Assembly: GCF_002165255.2 (NCBI RefSeq)
Contig: NZ_CP028561.1
Span: 310,001 to 374,000, forward strand
Direction: 5' to 3'
Length of the DNA stretch: 64,000 nt
Source: Acinetobacter sp. WCHA45
GTDB lineage: Bacteria; Pseudomonadota; Gammaproteobacteria; Pseudomonadales; Moraxellaceae
Under the pieces are notes generated by a model. The model was not told the origin of the DNA. It was given only the letters and a program-made list of their open reading frames with translations, and ran no database searches. How positions within the stretch are numbered: the first letter of the stretch is position 1; each line of letters opens with the position of its first letter. Position numbers and translations under genes: made by a program. Below are positions 36,246-44,638 of this stretch, in pieces.

Positions 36246-37226
36246 TTATGCATTGGCTTTGTTTTGTGCTGCTTCTGCTTCAACTTGTGCTTTTAACTGC
36301 GCTAATACTTCATCACGCAAATGTGGTTCTGCCATTGGGAAACCGAGTTTCGCACGCGCAGCCACATAACTTTGAGCGATTGAACGCGCTAAGGTACGAA
36401 CACGTAAAATATAACGTTGACGCTCAGTTACAGAAATCGCACCACGCGCATCCAATAAGTTAAAGCTATGCGATGCTTTAATCACTTGCTCATAAGCAGG
36501 AAGTGGAAGTTCAGCTTCCATTAAACGAGCTGCTTCAGCTTCATAGAAATCGAATAATTCAAATAATTTATCGACTGGCGCATATTCGAAGTTATAGGTC
36601 GATTGTTCCACTTCATTTTGATGGAATACATCACCGTAAGTGACTGTACCGAATTGACCTTTGGTCCAAACAAGATCGTAAACTGAGTCTACGCCTTGAA
36701 GGTACATTGCAAGACGTTCTAAACCGTATGTGATTTCACCAGTAACAGGGTAGCATTCAACACCACCGACTTGCTGGAAGTAAGTGAACTGAGTCACTTC
36801 CATACCATTTAACCAAACTTCCCAACCTAAGCCCCAAGCGCCTAGTGTTGGAGATTCCCAGTTGTCTTCTACGAAGCGAATATCGTGAGTCAGTGTATCG
36901 ATGCCGATCGCTTTTAACGAATCAAGATAAAGCTGTTGGATATTGTCTGGGTTTGGCTTAAGTACCACTTGGAACTGATAATAGTGTTGTAAGCGGTTTG
37001 GGTTCTCACCATAACGACCATCTTTAGGACGACGTGATGGTTGAACATAAGCCGCGTTCCAAGTTTCTGGACCTAATGCGCGTAAGAAAGTTGCAGTGTG
37101 GAATGTTCCTGCACCCATTTCCATATCATATGGTTGTAATACGACGCAGCCTTGCTCCGCCCAATAGTTTTGTAGGGCAAGAATTAAGCCCTGAAATGTA
37201 TCAATATGCGATATAGCACGACTCAT
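36246..37226 (-). CDS. glyQ: Glycine--tRNA ligase alpha subunit
   Basis: A 326-residue class II synthetase subunit with [18 protein letters not shown] and [14 protein letters not shown] near the N-terminus, plus [19 protein letters not shown]; it forms the adenylate. The ATG at 37226 gives the usual [14 protein letters not shown] start; an upstream start eight codons earlier is less likely. It is first in the glyQ-tautomerase-glyS operon. Confidence 0.96.
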   Translation of the reverse strand: MSRAISHIDTFQGLILALQNYWAEQGCVVLQPYDMEMGAGTFHTATFLRALGPETWNAAYVQPSRRPKDGRYGENPNRLQHYYQFQVVLKPNPDNIQQLYLDSLKAIGIDTLTHDIRFVEDNWESPTLGAWGLGWEVWLNGMEVTQFTYFQQVGGVECYPVTGEITYGLERLAMYLQGVDSVYDLVWTKGQFGTVTYGDVFHQNEVEQSTYNFEYAPVDKLFELFDFYEAEAARLMEAELPLPAYEQVIKASHSFNLLDARGAISVTERQRYILRVRTLARSIAQSYVAARAKLGFPMAEPHLRDEVLAQLKAQVEAEAAQNKANA

Positions 37227-37527
37227 GGTGCATCCACTGGAATCAAACAAAAATTGTGGTTAAGTATAAGGATTTTCGGGTGCAGTGCAAAGGATTCGAG
37301 CGTTTCAGCGACAAGTTCTGATAATAAATTATTTAAACGCTTTTGTTTAATTTTCGAGTCAATTCAAAACGGACCCAATAGCAGAAATATTTTCCCAGTT
37401 GGCAAAGTCCTGAATGGGAGACCATTCACATAAACGTCACCTCATGACGCATAACATCTTTACCAATCTTAATTTTCAAATCATGAAATGTTAGCTTTGA
37501 AATGATGTTGTCACTGAGGTGTTTGCT
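37227..37527. other. 301-base divergent intergenic region glyQ / radical SAM gene
   Basis: No gene, T-box or recognisable leader is seen, although a T-box would not be expected in this group. It should contain the promoters of both divergent operons, which I could not place with confidence. Confidence 0.35.
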
Positions 37528-38790
37528 ATGTCTGATCGCATTCGTGAAAAATTACAAATTCTTGCGGACGCAGCTAAATATGATGTGTCCTGTTCCTCCA
37601 GTGGTAGTGACCGTAAAAATAAAGACAAAGGTTTAGGCGATGCCAGTCGGGCAGGGATTTGCCATAGTTACACCGAAGATGGGCGTTGTGTTTCTTTACT
37701 GAAAATCCTGTTCAGCAATGTCTGCATTTTTGATTGTGCCTATTGTGTGTCACGCCGTTCCAATGATGTCAAACGTGCTGCATTTACCGTACAAGAAGTG
37801 GTTGACCTGACCATTAATTTTTATCGTCGTAATTATATAGAGGGATTATTCCTAAGCTCAGGCATTTTTAAATCTGCTGACTATACGATGGAACGGATGC
37901 TTCAAGTGGTGAAAAAGCTACGTCTCGAAGAAAATTTTAATGGCTATATTCATCTCAAAACTATTCCAGGTGCATCGCCTGAACTGATTCATGAAGCAGG
38001 GCTTTATGCTGACCGCATGAGCATTAATCTAGAAATGCCAACCGAGGTTGGGTTAAAAGCATTTGCTCCTGAAAAATCACATCAGGAAGTACAAAAAGAC
38101 TTAGGCTTAGTACGAGATCGACTGATTCAACTCAAAGATGAACGTCAAATTATTAAGCATGTGCCGAAATATGTACCCGCAGGGCAGACCACCCAAATGG
38201 TGGTCGGCGCACATCAAGAAACTGATCAAGACGTACTTGTGATGGCAGATCGACATTACAAGGAATTTAAACTGAAACGGGTGTATTTCTCAGGTTATAT
38301 TCCAATCAACACAGAAAATAACTATTTACCAGCGGTCGGTTCGGCGCCACCTCTGTTGCGTGAAAATCGTCTTTATCAAAGTGATTGGTTGATGCGTTTT
38401 TATGGTTTTGAAGTCAATGAGATCGTCAATGAAAAACACCCACATTTAGATTTGGATGTAGACCCAAAACTGAGTTGGGCGTTGCGTCATCCTGAGCAGT
38501 TTCCAGTGGATTTAAATCGTGCTGACTATCGTATGATCCTTCGTGTACCAGGCATCGGCGTAAAGTCAGCCAAGAAAATCGTGCAAGCGCGTCGTTTTGG
38601 CAAGATACATACTGATTTATTGAAGCAACTCGGTGTGGCGTATTCACGTGCCCAGTTTTTTATTCGCTGTGAAGACAGTCCACGGTTTCAAAAGGAACTT
38701 TCTACGACTGATATTCGTCAGCAAATATTAACGCAGGGTTCATCTAAATACGTGAAACAACTGTCACCGCAATTGAGTTTAGGATTTTAA
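37528..38790 (+). CDS. Putative DNA modification/repair radical SAM protein
   Basis: A 420-residue radical SAM enzyme with the CxxxCxxC cluster motif CIFDCAYC (C66, C70, C73). It carries a C-terminal helix-hairpin-helix DNA-binding motif, RMILRVPGIGVKSAKKIV, at about residues 333-350. This layout matches the family named for putative DNA modification/repair radical SAM proteins (TIGR03916), which is found next to a partner like the following gene. The biochemical reaction is not known. The ATG at 37528 has GAGG eight bases upstream; a GTG at 37519 is an alternative. Confidence 0.85.
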   Translation: MSDRIREKLQILADAAKYDVSCSSSGSDRKNKDKGLGDASRAGICHSYTEDGRCVSLLKILFSNVCIFDCAYCVSRRSNDVKRAAFTVQEVVDLTINFYRRNYIEGLFLSSGIFKSADYTMERMLQVVKKLRLEENFNGYIHLKTIPGASPELIHEAGLYADRMSINLEMPTEVGLKAFAPEKSHQEVQKDLGLVRDRLIQLKDERQIIKHVPKYVPAGQTTQMVVGAHQETDQDVLVMADRHYKEFKLKRVYFSGYIPINTENNYLPAVGSAPPLLRENRLYQSDWLMRFYGFEVNEIVNEKHPHLDLDVDPKLSWALRHPEQFPVDLNRADYRMILRVPGIGVKSAKKIVQARRFGKIHTDLLKQLGVAYSRAQFFIRCEDSPRFQKELSTTDIRQQILTQGSSKYVKQLSPQLSLGF

Positions 38791-38792
38791 AC

Positions 38793-39587
38793 ATGCTCAG
38801 TGATGCGGTGGTTTATTACTACTTTGATGGCTCTATGGTCGGTTTACTCAACTGCGTATTTCGTGCTTTTCAATTTAAAGAATTCCACGTGCAATTGTGT
38901 TTAAACCAAGGTGCACAGCATGGTTTATTTGCCACTGTAGTTGAAATTCCAAATCACGAGCAACATGCAGCACGTGTTTGGTCAGCCTTACAGCAGAAAC
39001 TTTCGCATTCATCTCTGAGGCAATTTTATTTTGCTTATTTGTCGGAATCGTTGGATGCCTATCAGCATTTATTTAATTACTGTATCTATGTTTTTCGGCA
39101 TCAACATTCAGTCGAAAAAAATTACTCTCATCCCAGTGTTTTAGCGATTTCGCAATGGACGAAAAAGGTGGGACGCGAAAAGCATCGTATGGAAGCATTT
39201 GTGCGGTTTAAGAAAACCACAGATGGATTGTTTTTAAGTTTGGTTCGTCCTGATTTTAATGTGCTTCCTTTGATACAGCCGCATTTTAAGCGTCGTTATC
39301 AAGATCAACGTTGGTTAATTTATGACGAACAACGCAAATATGGACTGTATTATGACTTACACGAGATTCATGAGGTGTCTCTAGATGCTCATCAGATTGA
39401 CTGTAATATTGAAAATGGGGCTAGTCAAAACTTCCAATTAGAATTAGATGAACAAGAAGAATTATATGATCAGCTTTGGAAAGATTATTTCAATAGTATC
39501 AATATTAAAGAACGTCAGAATGTGAAATTGCATGTGCAATATTTGCCAAAACGTTATTGGCGATATTTGAATGAAAAATATGTTTAA
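38793..39587 (+). CDS. Partner of the radical SAM protein, TIGR03915/DUF4130-like putative DNA repair protein
   Basis: A 264-residue protein that begins AVVYYYFDGSMVGLLNCVFRAF and contains FVRFKKTTDGLFLSLVRPDFNVLPLIQPHF, the pattern of the small family that accompanies the radical SAM protein. It ends QYLPKRYWRYLNEKY. The gap after the radical SAM gene is two bases, so translation is probably coupled. A uracil-DNA glycosylase-like relation has been suggested for such partners, but no activity can be claimed from sequence. Confidence 0.8.
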   Translation: MLSDAVVYYYFDGSMVGLLNCVFRAFQFKEFHVQLCLNQGAQHGLFATVVEIPNHEQHAARVWSALQQKLSHSSLRQFYFAYLSESLDAYQHLFNYCIYVFRHQHSVEKNYSHPSVLAISQWTKKVGREKHRMEAFVRFKKTTDGLFLSLVRPDFNVLPLIQPHFKRRYQDQRWLIYDEQRKYGLYYDLHEIHEVSLDAHQIDCNIENGASQNFQLELDEQEELYDQLWKDYFNSINIKERQNVKLHVQYLPKRYWRYLNEKYV

Positions 39588-39641
39588 GGCATTTTTTTGA
39601 TTATTATTTTAAAAATACCAACATAACAAAAGAGCACATTC

Positions 39642-39950
39642 ATGACTAAATTAGTTTTAAAAACAGCAGTACTGATTATGGCTTGTTTGAGTACTTTGGT
39701 ATTTGCCAAAACGTAAGATAAAGCGATAGATCCTTATAGCCAATGTGTCGATGACATAATTCAACAGCTAAAACTGGGCAATATCAATAATGCTGTGGTG
39801 GAGATCTGTAGTACCAGAACCAAAACTTTATATGCAAAGCAGATTGTGCAGGTAAATGCTGGTGCTTATATCGGTTCGCCGATGTATGAGTTTTGCCCCA
39901 TGCAAAAATATGCAGAGCGATTGGAGCAATTGGAGGAGTATTTAAATTAA
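39642..39950 (+). pseudogene. Small secreted-protein gene interrupted by a stop codon
   Basis: ATG at 39642 is followed by a normal signal peptide (KLVLKTAVLIMACLSTLVFA), then Lys-Thr and an in-frame TAA at 39714-39716. The same frame then runs on for 77 codons to a TAA at 39948-39950 and encodes a plausible mature domain with Cys residues in SQCVDD, EICSTR and EFCPMQ. The full frame would give about 102 codons. It looks like a secreted-protein gene broken by one nonsense change. A sequencing error or programmed read-through cannot be excluded. Confidence 0.7.
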
Positions 39951-40061
39951 CCTTGATCAGTTTTCGTTATTATTTAAAACTGTAATTTAAATACATCTTC
40001 AGTCTGAGTCGGCGTATACTGCTGCAACCAATGAAACAACACTATTCCAGCAAGGTGCATT

Positions 40062-41174
40062 GTGAGCTTAACCCAATCAGACTGGCTAAATTTCTTAAAA
40101 CCGAATTACAAAGTATTACCTTTGAAAGAACGTTTACTTTCAGGATTTGGTGCGCTTTGTGGTTTAGCAATATCCTCTTTAATTAGTTGGTATGTATTGG
40201 GCGGTATGAATGCATGGTATATCGCCCCGATGGGTGCCTCTTCTGTACTGCTTTTTGCAGTTCCGAATAGTCCTTTAGCGCAGCCGTGGAATGTTGTGGT
40301 TGGCAACATATTGGCTGGTTTAATTGGTGTGACATGCACACAGTTATTACCTGATTTAACCTCTGCTTTTAGTGTCGCAGTTGGGTTAGCCATTTTTATG
40401 ATGATGACAACTGATTCATTGCATCCTCCAAGCGGTGCAGTGGCGATTACCGCGGTTTTAGGCGGTGATGCTGTACATCGTTTAGGATTCCACTTTATTT
40501 TATATCCCGTATTACTCAACTCAATTTTACTTTTGTTGATTGCTGTCTTTTTCAATCGTTTGATTGGACGTCATTATCCGATTACAGCGCATGTCAATGA
40601 GCGTTCTAAAGACCCGACACCGACACAAAAAGTCTCGATTCAACCGAAAGACATTGAATATGCTTTGGAACAACACACCGAGTTGCTGGACATCAGCCAA
40701 TACGATCTGGAAAAAATCATTCTGGAAGCACAGGAACATGCAAGTGAACGCTTGAACAGTCATTTTATCTGTCGCGATATCATGAGTCAGGATGTGATCA
40801 AGCTGCATGAAGATGATGATATTCATCAGGCGTTAGAGAAGTTCAAGGAAGTTAACCTGATGAGCCTGCCTGTGGTTAATATGGAAGAAAAACTGGTTGG
40901 AACGCTGGCTTTATATGAGGTGGTGGAATGGTTTAAGGGGGCCGCCGATCCAAGAAATTCATGGCAGCATTATGTAAAGCAGATTATGAGTCATCGCGTG
41001 GTAACGGTTGATCCGCTACAACCGATTCAAGATCTTATTCCTTATTTTGTAGAAAAATCTTTTAATTATATTCCTGTCGTGGAAAATCAACGTTTGATTG
41101 GCATGATTAGTCGTGCGGATATGATCGCTGCGCTTCAACAACAACTCAATCGTCAAAAGCTTCAATCAGAATAA
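40062..41174 (+). CDS. HPP-family membrane protein fused to a CBS-domain pair
   Basis: A 370-residue protein from a GTG start with AAGGTG upstream. Residues about 25-170 hold four or five hydrophobic helices with the name motif SLHPPSGAVA. Residues about 230-365 are two CBS domains (CRDIMSQDVIKLHEDDD and QIMSHRVVTVDPLQP) ending in MISRADMIAAL. HPP proteins are membrane proteins, and some plastid/cyanobacterial members transport nitrite; CBS pairs sense adenosine nucleotides. The transported solute is unknown here. Confidence 0.82.
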   Translation: MSLTQSDWLNFLKPNYKVLPLKERLLSGFGALCGLAISSLISWYVLGGMNAWYIAPMGASSVLLFAVPNSPLAQPWNVVVGNILAGLIGVTCTQLLPDLTSAFSVAVGLAIFMMMTTDSLHPPSGAVAITAVLGGDAVHRLGFHFILYPVLLNSILLLLIAVFFNRLIGRHYPITAHVNERSKDPTPTQKVSIQPKDIEYALEQHTELLDISQYDLEKIILEAQEHASERLNSHFICRDIMSQDVIKLHEDDDIHQALEKFKEVNLMSLPVVNMEEKLVGTLALYEVVEWFKGAADPRNSWQHYVKQIMSHRVVTVDPLQPIQDLIPYFVEKSFNYIPVVENQRLIGMISRADMIAALQQQLNRQKLQSE

Positions 41175-41215
41175 AAAAAAGCTACGGTTGTATTAGGGGG
41201 AAATTCAACCGTAGC
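41172..41215 (-). terminator. Terminator after the PspC-domain gene
   Basis: A perfect 10-bp stem GCTACGGTTG/CAACCGTAGC (41181-41190 and 41206-41215) followed on the minus strand by a run of eight T. Confidence 0.82.
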
Positions 41216-41235
41216 GACCAAAAGAGGCAAAGAAA

Positions 41236-41505
41236 TTAACGTTTTATGCTTTGGTCTTCATAAACGGTTTTTACGGGCTGATTATAGCCTTGTACATAAT
41301 CAACGCGACTTTGCTGTTGTTTTGGAATTACTAACCACAAAATCAGGTAAACCAAAATACCAGGGAAAGCTGCGCTCATGAGTGAAATCACTACAAAGAT
41401 CAAGCGTAATAAATTTGCATTCCAACCAAAACGTTCCGCAATACCGCCCATTACACCAGCGATCATGCTTTGTCGGTTTGAGCGATATAAACCAGAATTG
41501 GTCAT
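41236..41505 (-). CDS. PspC-domain small membrane protein
   Basis: An 89-residue protein beginning with a PspC domain: IAGVMGGIAERFGWNANLLRL followed by two hydrophobic stretches (FVVISLMSAAFP and ILVYLILWLVIPKQ). PspC of the phage-shock system senses membrane stress, but stand-alone copies without pspA or pspF are common and their role is unclear. AGGAGAAA precedes the ATG. It has its own terminator and no psp neighbours. Confidence 0.88.
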   Translation of the reverse strand: MTNSGLYRSNRQSMIAGVMGGIAERFGWNANLLRLIFVVISLMSAAFPGILVYLILWLVIPKQQQSRVDYVQGYNQPVKTVYEDQSIKR

Positions 41506-41851
41506 TTAATTTTTCTCCTAAAATATTTGATACAGCAATAGCATGAGGCTTCATTCATGATAAGTCGCTGTTAATAATGAGATAGGGATGAACTGGTTTT
41601 TTTAAAGTTTAAACAGATGGGAGAATCGTTACGGTGTGTAAAAGGCTGATGGAAAAAACGACAGTATCACCTAAAATGCACCGACTTAAAGCATACTGCT
41701 TTGTTAATTTGCTATTTCATCAAGTTACGTCCGCCATAATTACCCATTTGAGGGAATAGACGAATATTGAAATGCTTCCTATATTTTGCAGAACCATCGG
41801 ATGTTTTTGAAAAAAGTGTGACAACGATGTTGATATTAGAGATTTGTGGAT
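41506..41851. other. 346-base intergenic region
   Basis: AT-rich spacer between divergent genes. An ATG-initiated frame of 27 codons lies near 41677 but has no ribosome site or other support. No gene or clear regulatory motif is seen. Confidence 0.35.
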
Positions 41852-42523
41852 ATGCAGTTCAGGTTCTTCTTACAGCATGTTAGTGTAGGATTTTTATTGA
41901 GTTTGGGCTTGAGTGCTTGTGATAGCTATCATCCAGATTCAATGAAAACATCAAACCAAGCGCAGCCAACTAGTGATGAAAGTTCTATTCCAGTCATGTT
42001 AGATGCTGAGCAAGCACTAACAAGTGCAAGTGAAGGAATGTCACTGACTGAGGTTGCTGGACAAGCAACAGTTCCTCATGTTGCTTCTAAACATATGACG
42101 CAACCGACTCAACAAGATATGCAATATGTTGGGCGCTATCATGCGCGTATTCCTTGTACTGATGCATTTGCCGGTTGTGTCAAAGATGAAAAAGAAGCGG
42201 AATATATCTTAAATTTATTAGAAGATGGTTCAGTTTATTGGACCAATACCAGTTTCGGGCGTTTGGGTTCAGATCCATCGCGCAATATGGCCAAAATAGA
42301 GCGAACCTGTAAGCAGGTGCAATGGCATGTTGAGCCCACAGAACAAGAGATCGTTGTGCGCTGTGATGCGGTGGATGTGAATTTATATTATCGGATCAAT
42401 CAGGACCAGAATCTTGTGATGGATCTGGATAAAATCTGGAATGGGGATCAGGGTCGCAACCGTAAGTTCTTTAAGGAATATCCATTTCCTAAAAAAGCCT
42501 ATGTGTTTGAAAAGGCGGAATAG
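41852..42523 (+). CDS. Lipoprotein, possibly NlpE-related
   Basis: A 223-residue lipoprotein with a signal ending GLSAC. The mature part has a Ser/Thr/Gln-rich linker, then a domain starting YVGRYHARIPCTDAFAGC, which resembles the NlpE/copper-resistance-lipoprotein pattern GxYxGxLPC with its Cys. Later Cys residues (ERTCKQV and VRCDAV) may pair. NlpE senses envelope stress or copper through Cpx, which is a hypothesis here. The ATG at 41852 is chosen; GTG at 41846 is possible. A symmetrical terminator follows. Confidence 0.6.
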   Translation: MQFRFFLQHVSVGFLLSLGLSACDSYHPDSMKTSNQAQPTSDESSIPVMLDAEQALTSASEGMSLTEVAGQATVPHVASKHMTQPTQQDMQYVGRYHARIPCTDAFAGCVKDEKEAEYILNLLEDGSVYWTNTSFGRLGSDPSRNMAKIERTCKQVQWHVEPTEQEIVVRCDAVDVNLYYRINQDQNLVMDLDKIWNGDQGRNRKFFKEYPFPKKAYVFEKAE

Positions 42524-42534
42524 AAAAATGAGTA

Positions 42535-42564
42535 TAAAAAAGAGCGCATCAAGCGCTCTTTTTT
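42535..42564. terminator. Bidirectional terminator
   Basis: The stem AAAAGAGCGC/GCGCTCTTTT has a five-base loop, with A-run and T-run flanks between convergent genes. Confidence 0.9.
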
Positions 42565-42575
42565 GTCAGTTCCGA

Positions 42576-44399
42576 TTAGTAATCGAAGCTGAAGTGTTCT
42601 GGAGCAAGTGAAGTCAAAGTACGTGAAGTCGTTACCATTGATTCTGCGTGACCTTGTGCACGTGGCAATAAACGGTCAAAGTAGAAATCTGCAACTTTGA
42701 TTTTTGCTTTATAGAATTCAGGCGTTTCAATGCCGTTACCAGCTTCTAGTTTTTCAGAAGCAATCACTGCTTGTTGAGCCCAGAAGTAAGCCATCATTAC
42801 ATAACCAGAGAACATCAAGAAATCAGCAGAAGCAGAAGATACGATGTCACGGTCTTTACGTGCTGCAAGCATAATGCGAACAGTTAATGTGTTCCATTGA
42901 GCGCAAACCTTAGTTAAGTCCCAAGCGAAGCGACGTAAATACTTGTTGCGAGCATGTGCAGCACAGAATTTTAAGATTTCAGCAGTATAGTCACGAACAA
43001 CTTTACCTTTTGAGCTTAAAAGAACTTTACGACCTAATAAGTCAAGTGCTTGGACACCCGTTGTACCTTCATACAATGTTGAGATACGTGCATCACGTGC
43101 GATTTGTTCCATGCCCCATTCTTTGATGAAACCATGACCGCCATATACTTGGATACCATGGTTTGCAGCTTCCAAACCTAATTCAGTCAAGAAACCTTTA
43201 AGAATTGGAGTATAGAAACCAAGTTTGTCATCGGCAGCTTCATAAGCAGCTTGATCACCACTTGCCAATGCATCCGCCATCTTGTCTGCAAGTTTTGCAG
43301 CGTGGTAGATCATTGAACGACCGCCTTCTGCAACCGCTTTTTGAGTTAACAACATACGACGAACATCAGCATGGTGAATAATCGCATCAGCTACACGCTC
43401 AGGCTCTTTCTTACCAGAAAGGGCACGCATAGACATACGATCTTTCGCATAAGGTAATGCACCTTGGAAAGAAAGTTCAGCGTGAGCAATACCTTGAACC
43501 GCTGTACCGATACGTGCAGTGTTCATGAAGGTAAACATTGCATGTAAACCTTTGTTGATTTCACCGATGAGGTAACCAGTTGCATTGTCAAAGTTCAATA
43601 CAGCAGTTGCTGAAGCACGGATACCCATTTTGTGTTCGATTGAACCACAAGATACGGTATTGCGCTCACCTACACCGCCGTCAGCAGTTGGGATAAACTT
43701 AGGCACGATAAATAATGAAATACCACGGGTACCAGCAGGTGCGTCTGGAAGACGTGCAAGTACGATGTGGATAATGTTTTCAGTTAAATCATGCTCACCC
43801 GCAGAGATGAAGATTTTAGTACCAGAGATTTTATAAGTACCATCAGCAGCAGGTTCAGCTTTAGTTTTAACTTGACCTAAGTCTGTACCACATTGAGGTT
43901 CTGTTAAGCACATTGTGCCTGACCAAGTACCTTCAACCAGTTTAGGCATATAAGTCGCTTTTTGCTCATCTGTACCGAACTGGATGATGGTGTTCATACA
44001 ACCTGTACTTAAACCAGGGTACATGGTGAATGACCAGTTTGCAGTACCCATCATTTCAGACTTGATGAGGTTTAAAGACATTGGCAGGCCTTGACCACCA
44101 AACTCTTCTGGGTAAGAAAGACCTTGCCAGCCACCCATGACGAATTGGTCATAAGCTTCCTTGAAGCCTTTAGGTGTTGTTACTTCGCCGTTGTTAAAGG
44201 TACAGCCTTCTTCATCACCCGATTGGTTCAGTGGAGAAAGTACGTTTTCGCAGTAATCTGCCGCACCTTCAAGAATCATATCAACTGTATCTTTATCAGC
44301 ATTCTGTCCACTTGCCAAAGTTTGGTAGTGTGCAGGATAATCAAACACTTCATTCATTAAGAAGCGAATATCACGGAGCGGGGCTTTATAAGCTGGCAT
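42576..44399 (-). CDS. Acyl-CoA dehydrogenase (about 600-residue class with extra C-terminal domain)
   Basis: A 607-residue flavoprotein. FAD-binding features are MCLTEPQCGTDLGQVKTKA and KIFISAGEHDLTEN; the later YEGTTGVQALDLLGRKVL is the conserved dehydrogenase segment near the active-site base. The length and the extra C-terminal domain (FAAHARNKYLRRFAWDL onward) place it with the FadE/AcdA-like long ACADs that feed electrons to ETF in fatty acid beta-oxidation. AGGATTAAG precedes the ATG at 44399. Chain-length preference cannot be read. Confidence 0.9.
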   Translation of the reverse strand: MPAYKAPLRDIRFLMNEVFDYPAHYQTLASGQNADKDTVDMILEGAADYCENVLSPLNQSGDEEGCTFNNGEVTTPKGFKEAYDQFVMGGWQGLSYPEEFGGQGLPMSLNLIKSEMMGTANWSFTMYPGLSTGCMNTIIQFGTDEQKATYMPKLVEGTWSGTMCLTEPQCGTDLGQVKTKAEPAADGTYKISGTKIFISAGEHDLTENIIHIVLARLPDAPAGTRGISLFIVPKFIPTADGGVGERNTVSCGSIEHKMGIRASATAVLNFDNATGYLIGEINKGLHAMFTFMNTARIGTAVQGIAHAELSFQGALPYAKDRMSMRALSGKKEPERVADAIIHHADVRRMLLTQKAVAEGGRSMIYHAAKLADKMADALASGDQAAYEAADDKLGFYTPILKGFLTELGLEAANHGIQVYGGHGFIKEWGMEQIARDARISTLYEGTTGVQALDLLGRKVLLSSKGKVVRDYTAEILKFCAAHARNKYLRRFAWDLTKVCAQWNTLTVRIMLAARKDRDIVSSASADFLMFSGYVMMAYFWAQQAVIASEKLEAGNGIETPEFYKAKIKVADFYFDRLLPRAQGHAESMVTTSRTLTSLAPEHFSFDY

Positions 44400-44638
44400 A
44401 ATCTTAATCCTGTATTTGAATCGTTTTGGATTATCTGTTTCGATACTTTGATTATTCACAATGGTGATAAAAATACATTGATAAACACTATGGAAAAGAC
44501 TGTCAGAAAAGCGAATTAATCAGATGAGAGAGGCGTGCAAAAGTCAACTTTTTGTTGCTGTTTGAAACTCATTTTAAATATGAAAATGATTAAATTTACA
44601 GTTGTAAATATAATGATATAAGGGTATTTGGTAAAACT

